Assembly (NCBI GenBank): GCA_030762175.1
Contig: CM060831.1
Coordinates: 4,789,001 to 4,853,000 of the forward strand
Source of the DNA: Metallyticus violacea
Lineage: Eukaryota; Arthropoda; Insecta; Mantodea; Metallyticidae
Direction of reading: 5' to 3'
DNA length: 64,000 nt
Shown: piece by piece, positions 23,321-35,400 of the stretch
Position numbering within the stretch: the first letter of the stretch is position 1
How the letters are laid out: each line of letters starts with the position of its first letter
Position numbers and translations under genes: made by a program
Notes under the pieces: model-generated
The model's database searches: none
The model's input: only the letters and a program-made list of their open reading frames with translations
What the model was told of the DNA's origin: nothing

Positions 23321-25403
23321 TTATTATAATTATCATATCATATAAAGGCTCTTGAAGGCGCGTATTTAAGTAACGCAGAAAATTGTAACTACTTTTGCGT
23401 CTAAAATGACATTTAAAATAATGTACTGTTTTATGCAGTCTAAGCCAGAATCATACATTGTTGCTAGTAAATTTGTGGAGGGAAGCCTGACGATGAAAGA
23501 GCCTCAACAATGCTTTATCACACCTGCAACAATTATGCCGCTTATAAGAATGCAGTTTTTGTTTTGGTTTGTTGTAAAGAAATGGGTGACGTTTTTTATT
23601 CTAATGAACGGATAAGAAGATCAAACTGAAGGCTGCAACTGAGAGGAGACAAATGGCTTGCAGATTTCCCCTGGGCACAAAAGAGATTGCAAGGCAGCGC
23701 AACTTAAATTTAATTACTTATTATTACGAAATGAGAAAATGGGTAAGAACATTTTGGAAGGAAAAGGTCCAGTTCCAGATAATCATTGGGTACCTCCCAG
23801 TCAGTCTAATCAGGAACGACTATTCTTTTGGGAGTTGAAAATCAAACCGCAGACTTTTCGTTTTGAGTCCGTGTTTTAAGGACTATGTTTGTACTTATCA
23901 GTGCTTTATTATGGCAGATAAGCAGAACCCTAAAGTTCGTGCATTTATTTTGGTTAAAATAGGCAGACAAAAAGACACTTCAAACACTGCAGTACGTAAT
24001 ACAATTAAAATAGTCATTTATTAAAAGTAAAACAGAGAGTAATATAACTCATCATTAACGAAAATAGATATTTACGATTCTTAATAATTTCTTTATCACA
24101 CAATTAAAGTACTTATTGGTTACAAACAACAAGATGTTTTTTCAAGGTAAAACTGTCATAGTCAGCCACTTGTCAGAGAGAACATTTTTTCGTCATGGAA
24201 AAAGAATGTTCAACTTCCACTGAAGTAATTGGAGCATATTTAAAACAAGCTATTTCGAAGGACTCATACCAGTTACAACAGAACATTCACCTATTAACAT
24301 CATGCAAATGTTGATCAAGACAAAGTAAAGTAGTTTTGAATAGTCCTGGCGAATGAGCAAAAGATGCGCAGTAGTTTCTGGTCGGGTTCATTTTCTGTTT
24401 ATTCGTTTATAGAAGAATCAGGTTAGTATCTATCTTACTTCCGTACTGAACACATTGTAGAGACAGTTTATTGTATAGCTGTACCGCTCTCATCTTTCTC
24501 GTTTGCAATTGTTTGTTACATTTATGCAGCTGAGAAGTTACCCCCGCCACAAATTTCCTTGAATTCTCTCGCGTAGATCGTCATTCTTCAGGACTATTAA
24601 AATTTACCATATCCTCTCTATTTCCTGGTATTCGTATACCCGAAGTAACCACGCTTACCTTTCACTAATGAAGGTTCTACTATTTAAAGAGCTTAAGCGA
24701 ATGGGTTAAGGAGAAAGTTTTTGACTGCTTGAAAAGAAATGTTTAACAACATTCTCAATAAATATTTTTGTGGGTTGAACACGGCATTTAAATCTTTACG
24801 TACTTTTTAAAATACGCAAATAGTTGCAAAAAATTGCATAATGATAAACAGACAAAAATGTATAAATCTTAAAATAGCAATAAAGGCAAAATAAAAACTG
24901 GCCCTATCGGCCTCAAATGTACGGAAACATGTTCATTTCTATCTGACTTTTAAATATATAGAAAGGGGTTTTGTCTTACTCCCTGGCTCTGTTGATAAAT
25001 ATAATATATGCGTATATACATGTAATTTGTAAATAATGCCCACACATGTTACGTTTAGTACATAACATTCGTTAATAATCTAATTAAAATTAGTTAGGGA
25101 TTGACAATTGAACATTTGGGATGTAGTGAAAGTCCGTAACTATGGCAACAGCCAGTAACAGAGCCTATTGTACCGTTATATCACTGCAGTGCTGCCGGCA
25201 CTAAAATAAACGTTACGTTTGTTTTGCAGAGCTAAGATACGAGTTAATACTTACCGTGTGCATTGGGCATGATTCGCTGGGACTAAGCGATTAGGGTCGG
25301 AGTCAAAATATAGAGACATATGTCTTGTAAATCTCATTTTTAAAATTAACATTAAATATAATGCCAACATACATAGACATCATCTTTGCAGTCGTTGTTT
25401 CGC
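23321..25403. other. No gene recognised
   Basis: Two overlapping frames at 23653-23879 (one reading GKGPVPDNHWVPPS) are compositionally protein-like, but I cannot place them in a family and splice signals are not evident. The rest is AT-rich. Confidence 0.4.
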
Positions 25404-25429
25404 TTTTTTTTTTTTTTTTTTTTTTTTTT
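25404..25429. repeat. Poly-T tract (26 nt)
   Basis: A homopolymer that could be the poly-A tail of a minus-strand retrocopy. No recognisable body lies next to it. Confidence 0.9.
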
Positions 25430-25789
25430 GCACCAATATCTTTTCTGCAACAACGTCCTTTATTACCATCACTAAAACAGCTAAGGGGAAAATGATTCTA
25501 AAGAGATATTATATAGCAGTGAATTATTTACAGATACTCGTATCATGTTATTTTAGTGTCTTTTACCAGGGGCGGTCCTTAAGTTCAAATTATCGGTGTT
25601 AACAATGGTTGCTTTTATTGTAGGGCGACCACGCGTACCTATAGTGTTCGCCACTTAAATTTTACTGCGCTGTTATTACACATAACACCGATAAAGTGCA
25701 AAATATTACATAGCACATTCTTGAAAATATGGAAGCTCGTGCTGTCATTTCAAAAGTTTTCGAAATGAAGCACAAATTGACGGCGTGGC

Positions 25790-26660
25790 TTTTTGAAATT
25801 ATTATTATTTTTCAATATAGTTCCCCTTGATATTAATGCACTTTGTTCAGCGATGCTCCAAAGCCTTTATACAATAACGAAAGTCAAATTCCTGCAGGCC
25901 TGCAAAATACGCCGTAACTAATGATTTAAGCTCTTCAGTTCTTTCCACCAAAGAATTTTCTCAGTTTAGAGGATAAATGGAAGTCCGATGAAGGGAACAA
26001 GGCGGATGTGGCAGCAAATCGTACCTTTGTTTATTGATTTTCGCCATTGCAACGACACGTGCGAGGGCATGCATTGTATTTTTTTGCCTTATTTTGTGTT
26101 AAATAGGTCCAAAAATTAGCATAATACATTCCAGTGGGAATCAATTGGCAGTGCATTCTTGGCATCTCAGATTTCACACACCTGGACTTTCTTTGGCGGT
26201 GAAGAATTGCGACGTTTTCATTGTTTACACTGCTGCTTTGTTTCAGGTGTGTAACAGTGCCCCATGTTTCATCATTGGTCACAAATCGACGTATAAAGTT
26301 GACGGCATCTCTCTGAAAACGTACCGAGAACTTTGCTTATTCGGTTTTGATTCTGATGCAGCGTTGTTGGTCATTTTTCAAGCACAATTCTTCCCTCAAA
26401 ATGCGAAACACTCCCAGAGCTTCAGCAGTTACAGACATCTTTAATCGGCGATTCTCCGAATCGTGTCGTGCACGTTTCTGATTTCTGATGTAACAGATTT
26501 AGGTCGTCAGCTGCATGGGTCATCTTCCTGCAAACTTTTACGGCCATGGTTCACTTGGAAACTGCTGAAAATGATGCTGCAGAGTCCCCTGAAGTGTTTT
26601 TACATTCTTTACCAAGTACTTAATAACCGCACGATGTTCCATATTTGCCACATTCCTGTA
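25790..26660 (-). mobile_element. Mariner relic (family M3)
   Basis: Minus-strand frames in order: EHRAVIKYLVKNVKT (N-terminus, near 26640), ENRRLKMSVTAEALGVFRIL, EELCLKND, then (26282-26031) MTNDETWGTVTHLKQSS with the first catalytic Asp present, and MYYANFWTYL. The C-terminus near 26000-25800 reads SDFHLSSKLRKFF and ends like KCIDLQGDYVEK in degraded form. Frameshifts occur throughout. It is related to the copy at 36.2-37.1 kb. Confidence 0.75.
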
Positions 26661-27072
26661 TACACAGATCTGTACTATGTTCGATGGGGATCCCTCCCCT
26701 GACCAGGGAAATATACACAGAGGTCTGTGCAGCCCAATGGTTTATACGTTAGGATTGGTGGATAGGGCACGTGTTATAGTATCGAGCACTTTTCAAATTA
26801 CCCCCGTACTTTACAACTCCATACTCACCAGTGTTCAAATTATTTTTCTTTGTTTTGTTCTACAGAAGTATTAACATTAATGGTACACTGTAACATGTAT
26901 ACCTTACTCTACAAGTGTAGAAATATTTGTAACTACATACAGTAATTATCTTTTTAATTCTCAGTATTTAAGTATATGAAAAGTGAGGTTAAGTACAATT
27001 AAAGTATATTTTATGACTGATAATTGCCTTGCCTGGTTCAAATGCATATTTCAGTTCAAATTCATAGCTTAT

Positions 27073-27120
<48 letters not shown>

Positions 27121-28185
27121 TTGCTGCATGCCACAAAATAATTTCTTTTTATTCCTTATTCTGTTTTAAAAAACCTTTTAAATATTTTTATTATGAAAAT
27201 ATGATTGCCAGACAATAATAAAATTTATGTAAATATAAATGATCAAATGAACTAATAAAATAAATGAGGTGTTGGATGCATTCTTCCACCATCTCTCGAC
27301 GAATGTATGCACTCGTCTCAAAGTAAAATATTATGCTTAAACGTTGACAAATGCGTAATGAACTATTTAAATTATAATTATTAACTGGAAAAATGTAAGA
27401 CTAACTTAGTAGGGATGAAAATAATCCGCTCTGTATGGATTATTTATACCTAATTTAAAGTATGGCAAATAGCTGTTACCAACTCAGTGTTTACTAGCAG
27501 ATAGTGCTTTTGGAGCTAGGAAGTGTTCTGGGTAGATTGGAACAAAGAACCACTCATCTTATGCCACAATTATTGTTTTAGCAAATTAAAATATTCTTTA
27601 TTTATTTCCAGACCATACAAAATTAATACAGGATACTCTAAACTAAACAAAGATATTCCTGAAGCGAGGATTTGGTTTCAGTACAGTCAAACTGTCCTAT
27701 GATACAATTGTTATCCTCTTATATCAGCAGGTGAAGAGGTTAGCGTTCACAATACCTGTTTAGGTACGTTATACCCTGTTTTATATTATAATACAGCTAG
27801 TGCCGCACGCCCCTCATCCGATAAATACCGTGCTGAATTTGAAATTTTATTGTATTTTACATCGAAATGTTCCCTGATTGGCATACCTTTCAGCACTAGT
27901 GCGGTGTGCTTGTGAACGCTTTTTACACAGGAGGGTATACAGATGAAGAACTCTAGAGTAAAGGGTAGAGATGTTCACGTTGTTTCGTTCACTCCTGCTC
28001 TTCCTTCATGGCTACATCACCTGCAACACACCGGTTGATGATAATGCACTTGCATCGAGAGAAAGTGAAGGTGGACTTAAGACAAAATAATAACAATTAT
28101 AGTGCGGTCATTAAGTTTCCGACCTGAACATATAAGGTAGATGATAGAATAAAAATATCATTTTACAATGTAGTTTCCTTTAATT
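26661..28185. other. No gene recognised; 40-nt poly-T tract
   Basis: Poly-T at 27074-27113 (40 nt). The surrounding frame coding a run of Phe is an artefact of this tract. No other feature was recognised. Confidence 0.55.
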
Positions 28186-28810
28186 TACTGCATTTATTTA
28201 TTTAGTGACTCTGGCAAGAGGTTAAGGCCACGAACCTTCCCTTCTACTCAACCAGGCGAGGAATCAGCAAATATACAGAGTGCAGCATACATAGTTATAT
28301 AAAATACAAGAAATAATGCTTGCAAATATTACATGCATGTAAATATTAAATATTTTAATATAGGTAGAAAGCTATAAAGATAAGGTTACTATTGCAATTC
28401 TTCTTCAATAATGTTTCTTGAGTGCAAGAGAGGAAAGGAAGGAGGAGGAAAAGAAGAAAAAGGAGGGAGAAGAATAAGAAGAAGTGACCGACTAACTGTT
28501 GTGATCCGTAGAATTGATATGGCAATTTAATCTATGATTAAATTACTTTATTGTCCGACAATCTCTGACTTCAGGAGGAAGGGAGTTCCAGATTCTGGTA
28601 ACTGACACGCTGAAAGAGGTTGTGTAGAAGTGTGTTCGGTGATGAGGGATAGACAGTAAAGTCTTATTCCGGATCGGAGATAAGAACAGGTGTACGAAAC
28701 GAGAGGCGATGTACTGAGGGGTGGAGATGCGGAGGATTTTGAACAGGATCACAAGGAAATGGAAAGTCCTGCGTTCTTTTAGAGGTTGTGTAGAGGTGTC
28801 ACATGACAAA
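28186..28810 (-). mobile_element. 5'-truncated non-LTR retrotransposon tail
   Basis: The frame 28809-28543 reads LRISTPQYIASRFVHLFLSP, then RTHFYTTSFSVSVTRIWNSL and PPEVRDC. This is the usual end of jockey/CR1-type ORF2 (xxSFSVxAxRLWNxLPxxxR). A 3' untranslated region follows, ending at about 28186 in TAAATAAATAAATG-like sequence. Similar to the 7.5-8.35 kb element only at the level of the family. Confidence 0.75.
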
Positions 28811-29230
28811 ATTTACCAGCGTTGAAGACGAAACCAAAGAAACGCGTTGTAATCCGTCGATCTGCCTAGTATTCAGATTATATATTAAAAGAAAACTTCC
28901 CCATGCACACCATTAAGGCGTTGTTTAGATCGTGTCTTTATATTCATTGCTATATTGTGCAACACTCTGACTTAAAAGAGCTTCTCAGATGGCATGAACA
29001 TCGCAACATTCAGTCATTGGCCTTTGTCAGGACGGAAACTTATAGATCGCACAGCGTATGCTTAAATTTCGAGATAACTAAACTGCTGCAGGTGTAGGGG
29101 GACCAGATATGTAGAAATCAAAGGGGACTACATTAATAAATAGTGAGTTATGTTTCGTCTTCATTTCCAAGTACGAGGGATAAGTCGTAAGTAATGGGAC
29201 AACACGAAAAATCTAAGATATACAATTGAA
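28811..29230. other. No gene recognised
   Basis: Frame 28903-29097 shows no domain. Nothing else was seen. Confidence 0.45.
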
Positions 29231-30300
29231 AGTGTATGGAATGTACTTTCGGATAAAGCCACCCAATGGTGTATGTGACAGAGCTCTCAGCACGCCTCGA
29301 AGTTAAAACGTCGAGCGACAGGGGTTACGAAGAGGAACAACGTGTGTATGTGAAAATAGCATTTTTCCGCGGCAGGAACGCACAAGAATGCCACACAGAA
29401 CTACGGGAAGCACTGGTTGTGCATGCCCTGCCCTATCGAAGAGTAGACAGAGGCCTTAAACGGGGAAAAATGTCAACTGCTAATAAGCCGCGCTGTGGGC
29501 GCCTGTGTCTTCGGACAAGGATATACGGATGATGATGGTGCTTACGCAATGATAGACGCTGAACGCTTGTGGAATTAGAAGAGCAAACAAAAATTCCGGC
29601 AACGATAGTGCACCACATTTTACGGCGCAGAGAATGTTTGCAAAATGTATGCCACATCCATTAAGTGAGGTACAAAAGTGGGCTTGCTATGGCATCAATC
29701 TGTCGAGATTTGAGGAAAAAGAGGATGGCATGTAGACTCGCATCATTGCAATTGATGAAACGTGGGCAAGGGCGTATGAACCAGAATTCAAGCGACAGTC
29801 CAGTCCCTGGGTCACCACGCAAACACAAGTTTCATCAAACTCCTTCAGCATCAAAAACCATGATCATTTTGACGTATGACAGTCAAGATGTGCTTGTGTG
29901 TCATCCTGTGCGTGGGGGGACCGCTGTAAATGCCAGTATTACAGGTATTTTTAGATGCCACGATTGCGCCGTGCACCAAATGCCAGCACTTTTGAACAAC
30001 GCGACAATTCACTCAGCCAACAGTGTCAAGTGTCTTTTATAGCTGTGGGGATAGGAAGCTCTTCCACGCCGGTCATACTCGCCTGATTTGTCCCTGTGAT
30101 TATGATCTTATCCCCAAAGTGAAGCAGCCATTGCGTGGGATAAGTTTTGCTAACAAACCGGACATCTTGACATTTCGACGCGAGGTGGCTCACGTTAGCA
30201 ACTCGCCTGCCACAGATGGTATTTAGTGCCTTCCCCATCTCTGGCGACGAACTGTCGATATATTTGGGGACTACTTTGAAGGCTGATAAACATCGTGGTT
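29231..30300 (+). mobile_element. Mariner-family transposon relic (family M6)
   Basis: Frame pieces in order: TEL/HTH remnants, then IAIDETWARAYEPEFKRQSS (first Asp kept, about 29745), HNNATIHSANSVKCL (second Asp block, degraded) and CDYDLIPKVKQPLRGISFA (third Asp kept, about 30095-30150). The end reads LPHLWRRTVDIFGDYFEG. A sister copy is at 46.7-47.3 kb. Frames shift several times. Confidence 0.75.
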
Positions 30301-30830
30301 TACCTAGGAGACCCGTCCTGTGACGGATTTATAATCCTGTGTAATTGTGTGTAATTTTTGCTCATGCCACTATAAACCAATGTTGTCTGGTTGCGTGTGT
30401 TTTGTTCTTTCCTACGAGGGCCGCCTACATCCAGTCTTCCGTTGGTTGCACTACTCGCCAGTAAAAATTCATATACTTTCAGTCGTATATCTTAGATTTC
30501 ACGTATTGTCAAGACTAATGAAGTATCCCTCATATATCAGTTATATAATGCCTCTTTTATATTGATGTAAAATAAGATTAGAAAGTTTGAAAGGCTCAGA
30601 ATAAGAAACAAAAGGAGAAATAATAAAGCGAATGGTGAAGAAACAACAAGGGACAAGTAGAAGGGGAGGGAAAGAAAATGTATGCTGGCAGTAGAAAGGA
30701 AAATGCAAAAGTAACTTAATTTTAAATTGCACATCTAATAATGGAATGGTTGAAATAAATATAGCATCCGCCATATCATGAACCTTAAGTGTATAATGCG
30801 GATAATAAAAAAGCATCTTTTACGTACATA
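30301..30830. other. No gene recognised
   Basis: Purine-rich stretch near 30590-30690. No coding signal beyond low-complexity frames. Confidence 0.45.
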
Positions 30831-32104
30831 AGAGGGTAAGTCCATAAGTTCTCGGCCTAACCATTTTGTAGGTATGATAAAGACAAACGCTATACTTCTC
30901 TTTTCAACATAGTTACTCTTTATTGCAATACTCTTCTCACGTCTTTGAATTAACATTTCAATCTCCCCTCCCTCCAAAATAGTCGGAAGTCTTGTCGTCA
31001 AAATGGGCATAAACACCATCCATCACTTCTTCGTCACACTTAAATTTCCTTCCTCGAAGGTCCTTCTTGAGTTTTGAGAGAGGAAATAGTCACTGGGAGA
31101 TAGAACTGGGCTAAAGGGTGGATGGTCGGTATACATGCAGCCACATTTCTTCACACCTTCCTTTGCAACAAGAGCTGTGTGCACAGGCGCGTTGTCGTGA
31201 AGAAGGCGCACACCACCACTCAGCTTTCCTGTCTTTTCTGTTTGATGGAAGCACGTAGTCTGTGCAGTAGGCCAGCATAGTACTCCCCATTTACTATGGT
31301 GTTCCTCTCCTTGAAGTCAATGAAGAGTATTCCTTCACAGTCCCAAAAGATTTGGGTCGTTATCATCTTGGTTGAGTGCGTGACCTTGGCCTTTAGAGGC
31401 CGGTGCTTCGCCAGGTCTACGCCACTCCATTGATTCTCTTGTGGACAAGGGATCATAGTAGAGGACCATAGTTTCATCTTCTGTAACAATGGTTTGCAGA
31501 ACTTCTCTCGCATTGCCACGGCAGAGCTGAAAAAATGTCTGACAATTCGTTGCTGTTTTTGGAGTGAGTAAAGAAGTCCAGGCACCCATCTTGCACTAAC
31601 CTTATTCTTGTTTAAATGTTAATGAATAATTTGAAGGACTGTTGTTTTAGAAAGACTCAACCTTGCTGTTGTTTCAGTAACTTTAAGCCGCTAGTCTTCC
31701 ATAATTTCTTCTTCTACAAGAGCGATTTTTCAGGAGTGAGCACCTTCAAGGGCCGACCTAAACGCTCTTCGTCTTCAATGCTTTCTCGACCTATTCGAAA
31801 AAAATTTGCCCATTCTTTTATGGTAGAATATGAGGGGGATGCTTCTCCATATATACTGTCCAATCGCTGTTTAATTTCATTTAGAGCTAGTCCTTCTTTT
31901 GTGAAGAACTTAATAACAGGTCGAAACTCCATTTTGAACAAATCACAATCTTCTACACATAGCCTTCTTTATGCAACTATCTAAACACAGCGGAAGTTAC
32001 AGCTGCAATTATTTACTCAACAGTTAAAGTATGATACCATATAAGGGTTTTGTCAAGGCGATAATCCTTATCGACGAGGCCGGAAACTTATGGACCTACC
32101 CTCG
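30831..32104 (-). mobile_element. Nearly full-length mariner with TIRs and TA flanks (family M1)
   Basis: The ends are inverted repeats (GAGGGTAAGTCCATAAGTT left; the right end inverted reads CGAGGGTAGGTCCATAAGTT). TA dinucleotides flank them at 29-30 and 105-106 of the two kilobase marks, for a body of 1,274 bp. The transposase starts near 31932: FRPVIKFFTKEGLALNEIKQ, SYSTIKEWANFF, then VTEDETMVLYYDP (Asp 1), LLHDNAPVHTA (Asp 2), SPSDYFLS (Asp 3), and IEMLIQRREKSIAIKSNYVE. All three catalytic Asp survive, but several stops and frameshifts split the frame. Its right end lies about 230 bp downstream of the last Mip exon. Confidence 0.93.
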
Positions 32105-32335
32105 TACCACATCACATGTTCATACATAAGACACTGACTAGCTGTAAAGGTTCAAAATCTCAGTAGAGAGAGATGAGTTTCTATTTTTCTATTCACTAAT
32201 ACAAGAATCATGTTTTTTATGAGTAGAATTTATAACTATGTGTAACACATATATGGTAGAATATTATAATACAGGAAACACAGAGAAAGCATAGATGTAT
32301 CAATGGTATATACTTCTTTAGGATGTTTTTCGAGA
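32105..32335. other. Sequence just downstream of the Mip stop codon
   Basis: Expected to hold the Mip 3' untranslated region if the TAA is the true stop. No canonical AATAAA was seen close to the stop on the minus strand. Confidence 0.4.
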
Positions 32336-32463
32336 TTAACCATCATGCTTACCACTGTCTGATCTCTTGCCCCAGGCAGCTGAGAGCCTGTTCCAATTGT
32401 CGCCACGTTTACCCCACAGTCCCTTAAGGTTGTTCCAGCCAGGGTCCCTCTTTCCCCAGGAAC
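32336..32463 (-). CDS. Mip: Mip coding exon 3: last three peptides and C-terminus
   Basis: The acceptor CTATTTAG is followed by GT TCC TGG GGA AAG AGG, which completes AADWANFRG-SW-GKR in phase 1. DPGWNNLKGLW-GKR and GDNWNRLSAAW-GKR follow, then a short tail SDSGKHDG and a TAA stop. Inside the tail the sequence AGTG|GTAAGC resembles a splice donor. An alternative is therefore that the transcript splices again there to a further exon at lower coordinates. I found no further W(X6)W-GKR coding segment below 32336, so the TAA is taken as the stop. Confidence 0.88.
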
Positions 32464-35400
32464 CTAAATAGGAGCACAAGAACATGTAATAAAATAGTTT
32501 ATAACGGTTATTCAATAAAGAATAATCAAACTTTTTACAGACATAATCAACTTTAGAATATTTTGTTAACATGTACGTATTCATGTACCGGCTCCCGCAT
32601 GTGAGAGTTGTGAAAGTTGTTCTTTCCGTCAACAAGTGATACACGATGAACAATTTGCTGTTCTGAAATTCGGCTTTAGTGTCAACAAATCTTCAGCTGA
32701 GATCTATGTAATGTTACATGGGTTCTATAGAGAGTTCTTCCCTCCAGCACAACTTGAAGATGGTTTGAAGTATTTAAAGAGGGAGGGGGAGGGGAATCAA
32801 TTTCAAAGGATGTTGAACTAGGCACTCCAGTTTGTGTTCTAACAAAATAAAACGTTAACACTGATGCTGTCATTGTGAGAGGATCGCCGAATAACAATAA
32901 GAACACTTTCAGAAAATCTGAAAATATCACTGGTGCCACCCACACGTTGAAAACTGAAAATTAGCACATGAGACGTGTTTGTGAACGGTGGGTTCCAACA
33001 TATTTTACTTAATGGTGTTTAACGCCCGTTTTTACTACACAGGCACCCCAGGCGGTGGACACTGATGATACATGAGATGAAATGATAAATTGGGAAAGGA
33101 TTTATTTTTAAAGAAGGAAGCGTTCCAGGCCTAAGTTTAGGGTACCTCTCTGCCATTTGCCATTTATGACGACTGAGGAAAACCTGGAAAAAACCTCAGT
33201 CAGGGGGGACAGTCCTGACGGGACTGGAACACCAGACCTCCCCCTCATGAATCCCACGCCTTAACGACCACGGCTACCCCTCTCGGCAGGTTGCAAGACA
33301 GAGTTGCATGCAATTGAAGATGCGGTAATCACTGCTGATGAAACTTGTTCGATCCTGAGAGCAAACAACAAAGTTCTGTCCGTAAAAAAGTAAAAGGCAT
33401 TGATTCTGTACCCGTGGATAACTCAGCATTCACAGAGCTGCAATTGATGTCAAGGTAAATGCTGTCTACCCCCAGAAGAACGCCGTGGACTCCAATTTCG
33501 ACGGAGAGATTTCTTGGTTACAATGACGACACCACAAAAGTATGTATAACGCATAAGACATTCACACACCTAGTACTACTACCAGAAAGCCAGACCGGTG
33601 TCATGTGGCTAATGCTGGGAGACCAGTACACATTTCGCGCTAAATGTTATAGACACCAGATATAAAATATCAACCAATGTTCTGGACTGCAGAGTTTGAA
33701 AGAGAACTCAGAGAAATTGGCCTGGATTATGGCAATGAGGCAAAGCAAACAATAAAAATGTATATAAAAAGGTTAGAATAAGGCTAGAGGATATCAGCAG
33801 GCAGGAAATCGAGGCAGAATATAACACGAAAGTCTCCTTGAGCCTATCGAATGAAATTAAAGCAACCTGGGGTAAAGAGGTGTATATGCTGGTTCTAGGG
33901 AGAAAGGCAAGATCAGGAATGGGTTGGTTTAGACTGGGGAGTTGAAAGCCTAAAAAAAAAAATAAAGGATATTTGCGCCCATTTTGTGAAGGGGATTAGG
34001 AATAGGAACATATCTGGGAACACTGAGAAAAACGCTGTTTCCAGAAAAATTGTTTAAGGCAAAGAGAGGTCGGTTGACATGCTGGGACCTGTTTGCGGGT
34101 TACACTAATTGGTTGAATAAGGGCATTTTCATGGCCAAAGTGAGCGAAATTATAAGATATTTATTTTCTAGTTAGAACGCAATAACTTGTGTAATAGTAA
34201 ATACTATGTAGTGGTTTTCACTCATAATTATGTAAATACCGTTCTTTTCATTTGTTAATTTTAATTAATTTATTATTTATTTATATTTTTATTATTTGAA
34301 ACTCTATATTTTAATATATAATATTTAAGCATGTACGGTTGAAAAATCATGCATAAAATACATTTAATTTCATAACAATAATAAATCTGAAACCACTCTG
34401 TGTATATATGAACATTTGGCAGTTTGGTTTTCTGCAGCAAAAACACGAATTTTCGTGAAACTGCATGAACAAATTCTGCTGTGATTGGCAATGTATTGAT
34501 TGCCGAAATGCTAATAACTTTCACTAAAGACATCGCGTTTGTTATAATGCAAGTCTGTACGGAATGTCACCGAATTAGGTTCGGTAGTTTGAGACTTGGG
34601 TACCGAGAGCAATTGAAACATCCACATCAATGTACCAACTTTTTGCATTTATACTTACCCCTAAAGTTGGCCCAGTCAGCTGCCCTCTTGCCCCATCCGG
34701 TCTTTAGGGAGCTCCAAGCTCTCTTCACCTCATCAACAATATCGTCGTCAGCCTCCATCTCTTCCTCAGGCACTATATCCTCCTCCAAGTCCATAGCGTC
34801 TAGATCAGCATCGCGCTTGCCCCAGGAACCGTGGAATTTATCCCATCCGCGCTTGCCCCAGCCGCCCTGCAAGCATGCACAATGTCAAGCTGGTAATAAT
34901 GTAATCAATTATTGCGTTTGGCATCTTAATTTTCCTTACATCTCAGATTCATGAAAACCATTTAAATTTAAGATTTCATTTTTAGCATACATAATGTGTA
35001 AGCTAGGAGTAATCTACAATTTAAAAGAAAACATTCTTTCGGAAAATCTTATACTTTTCTCAAAATGTTTTATTTTGGTAGTGTAAAGTGTACAATAAAT
35101 GCGGGCGGAAAGAACATAACGGTTTTGGAATACAGAAAAACAAGCAATCGTACATTAATATTAACTATGTAACTTAAATGTTAATCACATTCCGTTATAC
35201 AGCTAAGTGCAATTGGAAACAATATAACACGCAAATAAAACATTAACGATGTTTTTATTTAATACATCTTCAGTTAGCGTTACTTTTTTTTTCTCTACTC
35301 TGTTCTAGCGCCGATGTATAATAAGCTTCACAAATTCAACTTGTTCAGGAATTCGCTTAGTTTACCCAGCTTCTGCATGACAGACCTTTTTTTTTATTTT

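Larger units (their letters stand above)
32464..34658 (-). other. Mip intron 2 (2,195 bp)
   Basis: The donor is GTAAGT at 34658 and the acceptor TTTAG ends at 32464. It contains a degenerate mariner (plus strand) split by a SINE, then a non-LTR retrotransposon tail. About 34171-34658 shows nothing recognisable. Confidence 0.88.

Noticed and set aside
23653..23879. Overlapping frames with a protein-like reading (GKGPVPDNHWVPPS)
   Set aside because: No family recognised, no splice signals or neighbours in frame; kept only as a remark in the region entry.
27024..27218. 64-codon frame with a Phe run
   Set aside because: It is produced by the 40-nt poly-T tract.
30831..32104. Active mariner transposase
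   Set aside because: The ends and three catalytic Asp blocks are present, but stops and frameshifts divide the frame into at least four pieces.
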